Of a DNA stretch of 64,000 bases, positions 55,776 through 64,000 are shown in pieces. The notes under the pieces are model-generated. The model did not search any database. It saw only the letters and a list, made by a program, of their open reading frames with translations, and was not told where the DNA came from. The stretch's first letter is position 1, and each line of letters starts with the position of its first letter. The translations under genes were made by a program, and so were the position numbers. The DNA lies in contig NZ_FPHO01000003.1 of NCBI RefSeq assembly GCF_900117455.1, forward strand, positions 558,001 through 622,000, read 5' to 3'. This stretch comes from Hyphomicrobium sp. CS1GBMeth3. Lineage in GTDB: Bacteria > Pseudomonadota > Alphaproteobacteria > Rhizobiales > Hyphomicrobiaceae.

Positions 55776-58700
55776 TCAGCCGCCCAATCGGCGCTGCCAC
55801 CAGCCACGCTTGACCGGCTCCTCGCCACTGGCCTCGGTTGCCCCGCTGTCCGGCGAAACGACAACGCGCTCGAGCTTGGGCTCGGTCGACGTCACCTCGT
55901 GGCGAGCCCTGACGCGCGAGACGACAGCCTCGTCCTGCACCGCCGACACCGCGTCTTCAGCCGCTTCCGGCTGAGCCCGCGGCTTGCGCACCGGCTCAAC
56001 CGCCTCACTGGCAGCCGTCACAGCCTCGGATTCAACATCAACCGCGCCGCGGGAACGGCCACGGCGACCTTCGTCCTTCGGCTCGGCACCGCGCCGCCTC
56101 GGCTCGCGGGCCGGAGCCGGCTTCTCTTCGGCCTGAGCCTCCACCTGAGCGTCTTCGCCCACATCCTCGACCGACTCGGACATGACCTCGTGCTCGGCAT
56201 CGCCGGATTCGGCGGCAACCGAGGCTTCGCTGCCTGCCTCACCCTGGCGGGCCCGCTCACGGCCACGCCGCCCGCCGCGCCGGCCGCGCCGCCGACGCCG
56301 GCCATTGCCGTCCTCCTGTCCTTCACGGCCGTGCTGGTCATCGGCACGCGCCTCATCAGCAGGCTCGCGCTCGGGCGCCGGCTCGTCGTCGCCGAAACCT
56401 TCGGCAGGGACCGCGTAGCCGTTCGCACCGCCGTCCTGATTGTCAGCGAAATCATCGGGATAGGGCTGCTGGGTGTCGTCCGCATGCCGGCCCTCGGCCC
56501 GCTGCTCGCCACGGCCCTCGCCACCACGCCGACCACGCCGCCTCCGCCGCCGGCGTCCGCCACCTTCGCGACTCTCATCGCGATCGCAATCCCTGTCACG
56601 ATCACGATCGCGGGACTGATCGGCCCCGCGCGTCGGAGCCTCTTCGGCTTCGATCTCGCCCCCGGCCTCACCTTCGGCGCCTTCACCGGTGAAGCCCCAG
56701 TCCATATTGACTGCTGCCCGATCCGGGCGGCGCACCACCGCCGCCGGCGCGTGCCCCTTCTCGATCAGGAAGTTCGCGCCCTGCAGCTTCTCGCTCGCCT
56801 GCACCGTGACGAACACGCCCTGGCGCTGCTGCATCTCGTTGATGAAGTGGCGCTTGTTGTTGAGGATATAGAGTGCGACCGGCGTCGTCGTCGTGGCGAC
56901 AAGCGAGGTCTTCGCACCCTGCATCAACGCATCTTCGAGCGCGCGCAGCACGGCGAGCGCCACGCTTTCCGTCGAACGGATGATGCCGGTGCCCTGACAG
57001 TGCGGGCACTGCGAGGTCGAACCCTCGAGCACGCCCGAGCGCAGCCGCTGCCGGCTCATCTCCATGAGGCCGAAGTGGCTGATCCGCCCGAGCTGGATGC
57101 GGGCCCGGTCGAAGCGCAGCGCATCCTTGAGCCGCCGCTCGACGGCCCGGTTGTTGCGCTTCTCCTCCATGTCGATGAAGTCGATGACGATAAGGCCCGC
57201 GAGGTCGCGCAGCTTGAGCTGGCGCGCGATCTCGTCCGCGGCCTCGAGATTGGTATTGAGCGCCGTTTCCTCGATCGAGAACTCGCGCGTCGCCTTGCCG
57301 GAGTTGACGTCGATCGCGACCAGCGCCTCGGCCTGATTGATGACCAGGTAGCCGCCCGACTTCAGCGTTACGTAAGGACTGAACATGGCATTGAGCTGCC
57401 GCTCGATGCCGTATTTCGTGAACAGCGGCTCGGGATCCTGGTGCAAGGTGACGTTCTTCGCATGGCTCGGCATGAGCATGCGCATGAAGTCCTTGGCATC
57501 CTTTTGCGCGTGCTCGCCGGCGACGACGATCTCCTCGACCTCCTTGTTGTAGAGGTCGCGGATCGAGCGCTTGATGAGGTTGCCTTCTTCGTAGACGAGG
57601 CTCGGCGCCGTGGATTCGAGCGTCAGGTCACGCACGCTCTCCCAAAGCCGGAGCAGGTACTCGAAGTCGCGCTTGATTTCTTGCTTCGTGCGCGAGGCGC
57701 CCGCGGTGCGGATGATAAGCCCCATGCCTTCCGGCACCTCGAGCTCCTGCGCGATGGCCTTGAGGCGCTTCCTGTCCTGCGGATTGGTGATCTTGCGGCT
57801 GATGCCACCACCGCGCGCCGTATTTGGCATGAGTACGGTGTAACGGCCAGCCAGCGACAGATAGGTCGTGAGCGCCGCGCCCTTGTTGCCGCGCTCTTCT
57901 TTGACCACCTGGACCAGGATCACCTGCCGGCGCTTGATCACCTCTTGAATCTTGTAGCTGCGCGGCCTGCGCCGCGGGCGTGACGGCAGCTCTTCGAGCG
58001 CATCCTCCGAGCCGACGCTTTCGACGGCCTCGGGCTCCGCCGTGGCGCTGGCCACGACCTGCACGGTACCCGGCTCGGCGCCCTCGCCGGACGCCTCGGG
58101 GCCAATGTCCGCAGTAGCGGCTGCGGCTTGTTCCTCGGTGACGGCATTGGCGTCCTGGGCGTCTGCCTCGGCCCGGGTCGTCTCAGGCACAGGCGCCGCG
58201 TCGATCTCGGCCGCGGTCTCCAGTGCACCGACCTCCTCGACCAGCACGGCATCGCGCTCGGTCGCCTCGGCGATCACCTGCGGAGGATCGTCGTCGGTGT
58301 CGTCGGTTGCATCGTCGCCTTCCGCGTGCACGTCGACAACGCCGTTATCGTCGCCGTTCTCCTCGACATCGCCATCATCATCAGAGGGTGCAGCATCCAC
58401 ACCGGCCTCGGTCGGGCGATCGCTCGAGGGGGTCGGACCACGCCGGCGGGCCAGCCGCTCGGCGCGCGCATCGGCGGCAGCTTCCTCCTCGGCTTCCGCG
58501 AGCGCTTCCTCCTCGAGAAGCGCCTGACGGTCCGCCATGGGGATCTGATAGTAGTCCGGATGGATTTCGTTGAAGGCGAGGAAGCCGTGCCGATTGCCGC
58601 CGTAATCGACGAACGCCGCCTGAAGCGACGGCTCGACGCGGGTGACCTTGGCTAGATAGATGTTGCCCCGCAGGAGTTTACGTGCGGCGCTCTCGTAATC

Positions 58701-58787
58701 GAATTCCTCTACACGTCCGTTGCGCAGTACCACCACCCGCGTCTCTTCGGGGTGGGTGGCATCGATAAGCATCTTGTTGGTTGCCAT
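55776..58787 (-). CDS. rne: Ribonuclease E
   Basis: Membrane-proximal endoribonuclease that starts mRNA decay and matures stable RNAs; scaffold of the degradosome. The protein is 1003 aa. The S1 domain (KVTRVEPSLQAAFVDYGGNR and KEERGNKGAALTTYLSLAG) is split by about 190 acidic, low-complexity residues (about 90-275). The DNase I-like domain carries the catalytic aspartates Asp493 (AIDVNSGK) and Asp536 (IVIDFIDM), 43 residues apart as in Escherichia coli. The Zn-link is CPHCQGTG near residue 595. The C-terminal third is disordered, with Arg-rich RNA-binding patches and Glu-rich stretches. It ends VKRGWWQRRLGG, matching the GWW motif that binds PNPase in Caulobacter. Confidence 0.97.
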   Translation of the reverse strand: MATNKMLIDATHPEETRVVVLRNGRVEEFDYESAARKLLRGNIYLAKVTRVEPSLQAAFVDYGGNRHGFLAFNEIHPDYYQIPMADRQALLEEEALAEAEEEAAADARAERLARRRGPTPSSDRPTEAGVDAAPSDDDGDVEENGDDNGVVDVHAEGDDATDDTDDDPPQVIAEATERDAVLVEEVGALETAAEIDAAPVPETTRAEADAQDANAVTEEQAAAATADIGPEASGEGAEPGTVQVVASATAEPEAVESVGSEDALEELPSRPRRRPRSYKIQEVIKRRQVILVQVVKEERGNKGAALTTYLSLAGRYTVLMPNTARGGGISRKITNPQDRKRLKAIAQELEVPEGMGLIIRTAGASRTKQEIKRDFEYLLRLWESVRDLTLESTAPSLVYEEGNLIKRSIRDLYNKEVEEIVVAGEHAQKDAKDFMRMLMPSHAKNVTLHQDPEPLFTKYGIERQLNAMFSPYVTLKSGGYLVINQAEALVAIDVNSGKATREFSIEETALNTNLEAADEIARQLKLRDLAGLIVIDFIDMEEKRNNRAVERRLKDALRFDRARIQLGRISHFGLMEMSRQRLRSGVLEGSTSQCPHCQGTGIIRSTESVALAVLRALEDALMQGAKTSLVATTTTPVALYILNNKRHFINEMQQRQGVFVTVQASEKLQGANFLIEKGHAPAAVVRRPDRAAVNMDWGFTGEGAEGEAGGEIEAEEAPTRGADQSRDRDRDRDCDRDESREGGGRRRRRRRGRRGGEGRGEQRAEGRHADDTQQPYPDDFADNQDGGANGYAVPAEGFGDDEPAPEREPADEARADDQHGREGQEDGNGRRRRRGRRGGRRGRERARQGEAGSEASVAAESGDAEHEVMSESVEDVGEDAQVEAQAEEKPAPAREPRRRGAEPKDEGRRGRSRGAVDVESEAVTAASEAVEPVRKPRAQPEAAEDAVSAVQDEAVVSRVRARHEVTSTEPKLERVVVSPDSGATEASGEEPVKRGWWQRRLGG

Positions 58788-59503
58788 GAATTTTTATCCT
58801 TTGCGCGCCGGTGTGCCGAACCACCGGAACCGGCCGTGCAGCCGGAGGCGACTTGCGGCCTGGTCTTGGCGCGCGCCTTTGTTGTGTTTGAAGGGAAGGT
58901 TGGGGTGAAGGTTGACACGCGCACGCCCGCCCCAGCCGCAATGGGCTCGGAGGCTGAAGAACGGACTGCGCGAACGATCTGCATGAGTCTCGAACGAATG
59001 ATTCCGGGCGCACGCGACGCGCGCGCCGAAAAAGAAGGGGGCCAGTGATCTCTGGCGCGTACGCCCGATCAGGCAAGCTGCACCGCAGCCGAGGCTAGTC
59101 CCGGACCGTGACGTCGGGGGCGACGCATTCCGGCACATCGCTGACCTGAGACCCATTTTCAGGGTTCGGGCAGTGCTGCCGATCACGAAGCACACGCCGA
59201 AGCGGCCGTCGGGCCGTGCGCACCATCCGCTTCCGGAGCACCTGGGCAATAGCGGGCTGGAATGAAAACCGGCCTCAACCGGACCGAGCATCCAACAGCC
59301 GACTGAACTCCCGCGCGAAGAGGACGTACTCGAACACGATGCAGTTCAATTTTGTACGGGTTCAGTGGCAGTGTGGCAAGCATGTTTTAGGTTACGATCC
59401 GCGTCGAGGCCCGGATGAGTCCGGACCTTGCGCAAAAACACCAAATATGACCTAACTTGTAGGGCCTACGTGATAATTTGCTCACGAACGCGATAGGGAC
59501 CGC
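58788..59503. other. Long divergent intergenic region between rne and amiC
   Basis: A 716-bp gap holding the rne 5' leader (minus) and the amiC promoter region (plus). Close to the rne start are two GC-rich inverted segments (CCGGTG...CACCGG and CCGGC...GCCGG, about 58808-58847) that could fold in the rne leader. The part from about 59330 to 59475 is AT-richer. Open frames on both strands look like chance. RNase E is known to cleave its own 5' leader in other bacteria, which could explain the length; that link is inference. Confidence 0.45.
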
Positions 59504-60766
59504 GTGCAACCGGGGATGGGGATCAGGGCCGGGTCTTTGAGCCTGCGCGGGACGGCGGCCGCCGTCGCGATGCTGATACACGCTTTATTCTGTGGACTGC
59601 CGGCCGCAGCCGATCAAACGGCCGCTGCCACCCACGCCGCCCTGTCCGGCGACAAGCACCGGACCTCCTTCCGCCTCGATCTGTCCGTGGGCGTCCCGGC
59701 CGAGATCTACACGCTCGCCAATCCGTACCGCGTCATCGTCGACCTCCCGGATGTCGAATTTCGCCTCCCCGAAAGCACCGGTCAGCAAGGAAGCGGCCTC
59801 GTCAGCGCGTTCCGCTACGGCCAGTTTGCCGAGCGCAAGGCGCGTGTCGTGCTCGACACCGCAGGGCCCGTGCGGATCGAGAAAGCGGGCATGACCGCCG
59901 CGCCAGGCGGCAAGGGCATCGTCTTCACCTTCGACATGGTGACGACCGATCCAGCGAGCTTCGGTGTCGGCACCGGAGCCGGCAAGGCAGCCGCGAACAG
60001 CGAGGAGCAGCCGCCGGTCAAGGCTACAGACGAGACGCCCCGCAGCGCCGGAAAGCCCGTGATCATGATCGATCCGGGCCACGGCGGCATCGACGGCGGA
60101 GCCATCAGCCCGTCGAACCTGCTCGAAAAGGAGATCGTGCTCGCCGCCGGCAAGGAGGTTGCACGCCAGCTGGTTGCGACAGGCCGCTATGACGTGCGGA
60201 TGACCCGCGATTCCGACGTCTTCGTCTCGCTCGATCAGCGTCTCGGACTATCGGCCAAGCACGGCGTCGACCTTTTCATCTCCCTGCATGCGGATTCGTT
60301 GCCGGAACAAGAGGGCGCCCAGGTCGTGCGCGGCGCGACCGTCTACACTTTGTCCGAGCGCGCTTCCGACGAACGCTCCCGGCGGATGGCCGAAAAGGAG
60401 AACGCCTCCGATCTCGTGGCCGGCATCAACGTCGTCGACGGTGCGGATGACGACGCCGTGAAGGGCATCCTTTTCGACCTCATGAAGCGCGAGACCGCAA
60501 ACTTCTCGGCCGATTTCTCCAATGCCCTGGTACGCAAACTAAGGCCCGTAAAGGTCCTGGCCCGCACGCCCCAGCGCGCCGCGGCCTTCAAGGTACTGAA
60601 GCAGACGCACGCGCCGTCCGTCCTGGTCGAGCTCGGCTACCTCAGTAATACGGAAGACGAGAAGCTTCTGAACACGCCGGCGTGGAGGAAGAAAGTGGCG
60701 GCCGCCATAACCGCGGCCGTTGACGCCTATTTCACCAAACGCACGGCTGGCGCGGCAGGCCCCTGA
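59504..60766 (+). CDS. amiC: N-acetylmuramoyl-L-alanine amidase (AmiC type)
   Basis: Periplasmic zinc amidase that cuts the bond between muramic acid and the stem peptide, acting in septal peptidoglycan splitting. The protein is 420 aa with a signal region (AVAMLIHALFCGLPAAADQ). An AMIN localisation domain covers about residues 50-150 (VGVPAEIYTLANPYRVIVDL). The Amidase_3 domain has MIDPGHGGIDGGAISPS (first His), LLEKEIVLAAGKE (Glu), FISLHADSLPEQEG (second His) and VLVELGYLSNTEDEKLL with the catalytic Glu. The GTG at 59504 is taken as start; an in-frame ATG at 59516 is an alternative. It is upstream of mrcA, a conserved pair. Confidence 0.94.
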   Translation: MQPGMGIRAGSLSLRGTAAAVAMLIHALFCGLPAAADQTAAATHAALSGDKHRTSFRLDLSVGVPAEIYTLANPYRVIVDLPDVEFRLPESTGQQGSGLVSAFRYGQFAERKARVVLDTAGPVRIEKAGMTAAPGGKGIVFTFDMVTTDPASFGVGTGAGKAAANSEEQPPVKATDETPRSAGKPVIMIDPGHGGIDGGAISPSNLLEKEIVLAAGKEVARQLVATGRYDVRMTRDSDVFVSLDQRLGLSAKHGVDLFISLHADSLPEQEGAQVVRGATVYTLSERASDERSRRMAEKENASDLVAGINVVDGADDDAVKGILFDLMKRETANFSADFSNALVRKLRPVKVLARTPQRAAAFKVLKQTHAPSVLVELGYLSNTEDEKLLNTPAWRKKVAAAITAAVDAYFTKRTAGAAGP

Positions 60767-60995
60767 GCAAAAGGGCATTTCCCTGCCCCAAGCCCCCTCC
60801 GGATTTTGGCACCGGACTGTCGCGGCACTCTGCGGCAATTGGCAAATAACCATTTAGGAAATCCGGGGTTTAGGACGACGTGATGCCACATTCCGTGTTA
60901 ATGTTCAGGCTTGATCCATGGGTTGCTGCAATGCAATAGCAGTGCGCCGAGCGTACTAGCCCCCAGTGAACATCGGTCGAGCGGACCCCAGGCGG

Positions 60996-63563
60996 ATGCG
61001 AGCCCCAACGCTGCCCCCACCATACCCGGAGCACCGGAGGCGAGGCCGGAAGCGCAAGAGTCTGCTCTTGAGCTTCCTCGGCTGGAGCTTTGGCGCGTTC
61101 GTGGTGCTGTTCCTCGTGGGCTCGGCCGCGGTCGGCTACGTGCTGTGGAATGCCTCCAAGGACCTCCCGGACTACGAGAGCCTGGCGAGCTACGAGCCGC
61201 CCGTGATGACGCGTATTCACGCCCACGACGGCTCGCTGATCGCCGAGTACGCGCGCGAGCGGCGCATCTTCGTGCCGATCAACACCATTCCAAAGCGCGT
61301 CATCGCCGCCTTCCTCTCGGCGGAGGACAGCCGCTTCTACGAGCACGGCGGCCTCGACATGCAGGGCATCGCCCGCGCCGTCTTCAAGTTCGTCGAGAAC
61401 AAGGTCCAGGGCGGCGACCGGCGCACCGAAGGCGCGTCCACGATCACGCAGCAGGTCGCCAAGAACTTCCTTCTGACCAGCGACCGCACGATCGACCGCA
61501 AGATCAAGGAGGCGATCCTCGCCATCCGCATCGAGCGCGCGTATTCGAAAGACAAGATCCTCGAGTTGTACCTCAACGAGATCTATCTCGGCATTGGCGC
61601 CTACGGCGTGGCAGCGGCCGGGCTCGCCTACTTCAGCAAGGAGCTGAAGGATCTCACGGTCGAGGAGGCCGCCTATCTCGCGGCGCTTCCGAAAGCGCCG
61701 AACAACTACCATCCGTTCCGCCAGAAGAAGCGTGCAACTGACCGGCGCAACTGGATCATCGGCCAGATGGAGGAGAATGGTTACATCTCGGAGGAAGAAG
61801 CCGAGCACGCGAAAGCCAAGGAACTGACCGTCAACCTGCGCGCTGGCGGCGCTCACATCTTCGCCGCCGAATACTTCGCCGAGGAGGTTCGCCGCTCCCT
61901 GTTCAACGCCTACGGCGAAGGCAAGCTCTACGCTGGCGGCCTGTCCGTGCGCACGACGCTTGACCCGCGCCTGCAGCGCATCGGCCGCAAGGCATTGATC
62001 GACGGCCTTGTCGCCTACGACCGCAAACGCGGCTGGCGCGGCCCCGTGAGCGAAATCGACATCACCGGCGACTGGGGCGTTCCGCTCGGCGCCATCGAAA
62101 GCGCAACGGACATCGCGCCCTGGCGCCTCGGCGTCGTGCTGTCGATGGAGAAGACAAAAGCCGTCGTCGGTCTGCGGCCGGCACGCAAGCAGGATGGCAA
62201 GCTCGCCGAGGAGCGCCACGCCGTAGAAATCACGCTGAACGAGATCAAGTGGGCCAAAACGCCGAAGAAGACCGAGCCGAAGCAGATCTCCGATCTGCTC
62301 AAGGCAGGCGACGTCATCTACGTGGCACCGAAGGACGAGGCCAATCTCGGCGGCACTTGGTCCCTGATGCAGATCCCGGAGGTCGGCGGCGGCTTGATCG
62401 CCATGGACCCGCACACCGGCCGCGTACTCGCCGTATCGGGCGGCTTCTCATTCGCCATGAGCCAGTTCGACCGCGCGCTGCAGGCGCGCCGCCAGCCCGG
62501 CTCCTCGTTCAAGCCGCTGGTTTATGCGGCGGCTCTCGACAACGGCTACAAGCCGACGTCGATCATTCTCGACGAGCCGATCGAGATCGAGCAAGGCCCT
62601 GGCCAGGATATCTGGAAGCCGCAGAACTACGAGAAGGACACGTCGCACGGCCCCACGACGCTGCGCGTCGGCATCGAGAAGTCACGTAACCAGATGACGG
62701 TGCGGCTGGCCCAGGACATGGGCATGCCGATCATCACCGAGTATGCACGCCGCTTCGGTGTCTACGACGATCTGCTTCCTGTGCTGTCGATGTCGCTCGG
62801 CGCCGGCGAGACGACGCTTCTGCGCGTGACCACCGCCTATTGCATGCTGGCCAACGGCGGCAAGACAGTGCGCCCGACGCTGATCGACCGTATCCAGGAT
62901 CGCTGGGGCAAGTCCGTCTGGCGCCACGACGCACGCGAGTGCACGGACTGCAACGCCGAGGGCTGGGCCAACCAGACGGAACCCGACATCCCCGACGATC
63001 GCCGTCAGGTCATCGATCCGCAGACCGCCTACCAGATGACGTCGATCCTGGAAGGCGTCATCCAGCGCGGTACGGCAACATCGCTCAAGGCGCTAAACCG
63101 CCCGCTTGCGGGCAAGACCGGCACCACCAACGAAGAGAAGGATGCTTGGTTCGTCGGCTATTCGCCCGACCTCGTCGTTGGCGTTTACGTCGGCTTCGAC
63201 ACGCCGCGTCCGATGGGCAAGGGCAACACCGGTGGCGCCGTCGCAGCACCCATCTTCGCCGATTTCATGAAGGAAGCCCTGGCCAACGAGCCCGCCATGC
63301 CGTTCCGCATGCCGCCGGGGACTAAGCTCGTGCGCGTCAACCTGAAGACGGGACTGCGCACTTCGCCTGAGGATCCCGGCGCCATTGCCGAAGCCTTCAA
63401 GACCGACGAGGAGCCGGACGACGCCTACTCGGTCATCGGCTTCACCGATCCCTATGCACAAAGCTCGAACGCCGGCCCATCGAGCAGAGGGGATGCCTGG
63501 CAGCCCGCGCCCTCGGCCTCTCCCGGCTACGGCGGTGGCGGCGGTCCTGGCGGCCTCTGGTAA
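60996..63563 (+). CDS. mrcA: Penicillin-binding protein 1A (bifunctional transglycosylase/transpeptidase)
   Basis: Inner-membrane class A PBP, 855 aa, that polymerises and crosslinks peptidoglycan. One membrane helix (FGAFVVLFLVGSAAVGYVLW) is followed by the GT51 domain with AFLSAEDSRFYEHGG (catalytic Glu), STITQQVAKNFLLTSDRT and RIERAYSKDKILELYLNEIYLG. The OB-like insert lies between the domains. The transpeptidase has SSFK (Ser503, Lys506), SRN (in KSRNQM) and KTGTT. The C-terminal tail is proline and glycine-rich. The ATG at 60996 is chosen; a GTG at 60966 would add 10 residues. It follows amiC by about 230 bp. Confidence 0.95.
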   Translation: MRAPTLPPPYPEHRRRGRKRKSLLLSFLGWSFGAFVVLFLVGSAAVGYVLWNASKDLPDYESLASYEPPVMTRIHAHDGSLIAEYARERRIFVPINTIPKRVIAAFLSAEDSRFYEHGGLDMQGIARAVFKFVENKVQGGDRRTEGASTITQQVAKNFLLTSDRTIDRKIKEAILAIRIERAYSKDKILELYLNEIYLGIGAYGVAAAGLAYFSKELKDLTVEEAAYLAALPKAPNNYHPFRQKKRATDRRNWIIGQMEENGYISEEEAEHAKAKELTVNLRAGGAHIFAAEYFAEEVRRSLFNAYGEGKLYAGGLSVRTTLDPRLQRIGRKALIDGLVAYDRKRGWRGPVSEIDITGDWGVPLGAIESATDIAPWRLGVVLSMEKTKAVVGLRPARKQDGKLAEERHAVEITLNEIKWAKTPKKTEPKQISDLLKAGDVIYVAPKDEANLGGTWSLMQIPEVGGGLIAMDPHTGRVLAVSGGFSFAMSQFDRALQARRQPGSSFKPLVYAAALDNGYKPTSIILDEPIEIEQGPGQDIWKPQNYEKDTSHGPTTLRVGIEKSRNQMTVRLAQDMGMPIITEYARRFGVYDDLLPVLSMSLGAGETTLLRVTTAYCMLANGGKTVRPTLIDRIQDRWGKSVWRHDARECTDCNAEGWANQTEPDIPDDRRQVIDPQTAYQMTSILEGVIQRGTATSLKALNRPLAGKTGTTNEEKDAWFVGYSPDLVVGVYVGFDTPRPMGKGNTGGAVAAPIFADFMKEALANEPAMPFRMPPGTKLVRVNLKTGLRTSPEDPGAIAEAFKTDEEPDDAYSVIGFTDPYAQSSNAGPSSRGDAWQPAPSASPGYGGGGGPGGLW

Positions 63564-63697
63564 GACTTTCTCCCGAATCCTGAGGAGTTTGTCCGTGGAC
63601 GGCCGCGCGGTGCATCGCGACGCCGCGTTTACAGTCGCATAGGGTCTCACTATATCAAGCCGCGACCCCGATAGCCGTGACGTAGGGAGAATCGGCC

Positions 63698-64000
63698 ATG
63701 CGCGCTGAAGCGCAAAAAGTTGCGACCTCGATCGAAGAGGCTCTGGGCCTCTTGAGGAGGTATCTTTGACCCGGAGCAGGCAGAGGCACGCCTAGCCCAT
63801 CTCAACCAGCGCGCGGAGGACCCTGCGCTCTGGAGCGACCCCGCGCAGGCGCAGAAGGTGATGCGTCAGCGCCAGCAGCTCGAACGCTCCTTGACCGACT
63901 TCCGCCGCATCGAGCGCGAGTTCGAGGACAATCTCACACTGATAGAGCTCGGCGAAACCGAGGAGGACGAAGCCACCGTCTCCGAGGGCGAGGACGCTTT
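63698..64000 (+). CDS. prfB: Peptide chain release factor 2 (RF2) with programmed +1 frameshift, 5' end only
   Basis: RF2 recognises UAA and UGA stop codons and releases the nascent chain. The ATG at 63698 has AGGGAGA upstream. The first 23 codons (MRAEAQKVATSIEEALGLL, then RRYL) reach an in-frame TGA at 63767-63769. Skipping the T at 63767 continues in the +1 frame as DPEQAEARLAHLNQRAEDPA, LWSDPAQAQKVM and onward to the window edge, matching the RF2 N-terminal domain. Coding is therefore join(63698..63766, 63768..64000). The gene is cut by the window, so the SPF anticodon-like and GGQ motifs lie beyond it. It follows mrcA, as is common in alphaproteobacteria. Confidence 0.94.
63755..63770 (+). 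promoter_or_regulatory. prfB programmed +1 frameshift signal
   Basis: An internal Shine-Dalgarno AGGAGG (63755-63760) lies 3 nt before CTT TGA C (63764-63770), the spacing known to drive +1 slippage from CTT to TTT at the in-frame UGA in prfB genes. When RF2 is scarce the ribosome pauses at UGA and shifts, giving autoregulation. It closely matches the textbook element, with AGGAGG in place of AGGGGG. Confidence 0.93.

Noticed and set aside
55731..57983. A 750-codon open frame on the plus strand opposite rne
   Set aside because: The complementary strand encodes an unmistakable RNase E; the antisense translation has no recognisable motif and no ribosome-binding site.
1..64000. tRNA/rRNA genes, CRISPR arrays, insertion sequences, prophage or integrative elements
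   Set aside because: No T-loop-like GTTCRA context with a matching acceptor stem, no regular spaced repeats, and no transposase or integrase-like protein was seen by eye. A tRNAscan or Rfam scan would be decisive for small RNAs.

Overview
This 64 kb window is chromosomal DNA from a high-GC alphaproteobacterium. The most likely placement is Hyphomicrobiales (Rhizobiales), perhaps near Hyphomicrobiaceae. The reasons are gene content and gene order: ctaC-ctaD-ctaB, M48 peptidase-dsbA-aroQ-accB-accC-aat, M17 aminopeptidase-NlpC/P60, rne facing away from amiC-mrcA-prfB, a complete Cpa/Tad pilus cluster, and an RNase E with an expanded S1 domain and a C-terminal GWW tail. The genus is an inference. 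Coding density is high. I saw no rRNA, tRNA, CRISPR array, insertion sequence, integrase or prophage gene.

Layout. 1-3.7 kb (minus): aa3-type cytochrome oxidase genes, with ctaB cut by the window edge. 4.1-8.0 kb: an IalB-family secreted protein, a phasin-like protein, a Tat-exported PhoX-family phosphatase and a small glycine-rich hydrophobic protein. 8.2-12.3 kb (plus): an overlapping bioB-bioF-bioD-bioA operon. 12.3-15.7 kb (minus): a TPMT-like methyltransferase, argJ, an SMR-type small membrane transporter and a periplasmic parvulin. 16.1-19.1 kb: secA with a strong terminator. 19.2-28.8 kb (plus): an AT-rich leader, two tandem Flp pilins separated by a perfect hairpin, then cpaA-B-C-D-E-F and tadB-tadC. 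A TadD-like TPR lipoprotein follows on the opposite strand.

30-33.7 kb: a GST, an M17 aminopeptidase translationally coupled to an NlpC/P60 hydrolase, and one unrecognised gene. 33.8-41.8 kb (minus): a Yej-type peptide ABC transporter with two tandem substrate-binding proteins. 42-45.5 kb: a membrane-anchored cytochrome c, kdsB, pheA and an SDR. 45.5-53.2 kb (minus): two RNA methyltransferase-like genes, aat, accC, accB, aroQ, a DsbA-like protein and an M48 metalloprotease. 53.4-64 kb: a class I aminotransferase, an M15-like secreted protein, rne, an AmiC-type amidase, penicillin-binding protein 1A, and the start of prfB with a canonical +1 frameshift site.

How the genes connect: the biotin operon supplies the cofactor carried by AccB about 40 kb away. 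SecA, the parvulin, DsbA, the M48 protease, the amidase, PBP1A, the NlpC/P60 protein and KdsB together form a cell-envelope theme. The Tad cluster makes an adhesive pilus. No clearly new multi-gene system is evident. The best leads are the Tad leader and pilin hairpin, the RNase E architecture, the duplicated YejA, and a few odd small or tailed proteins.
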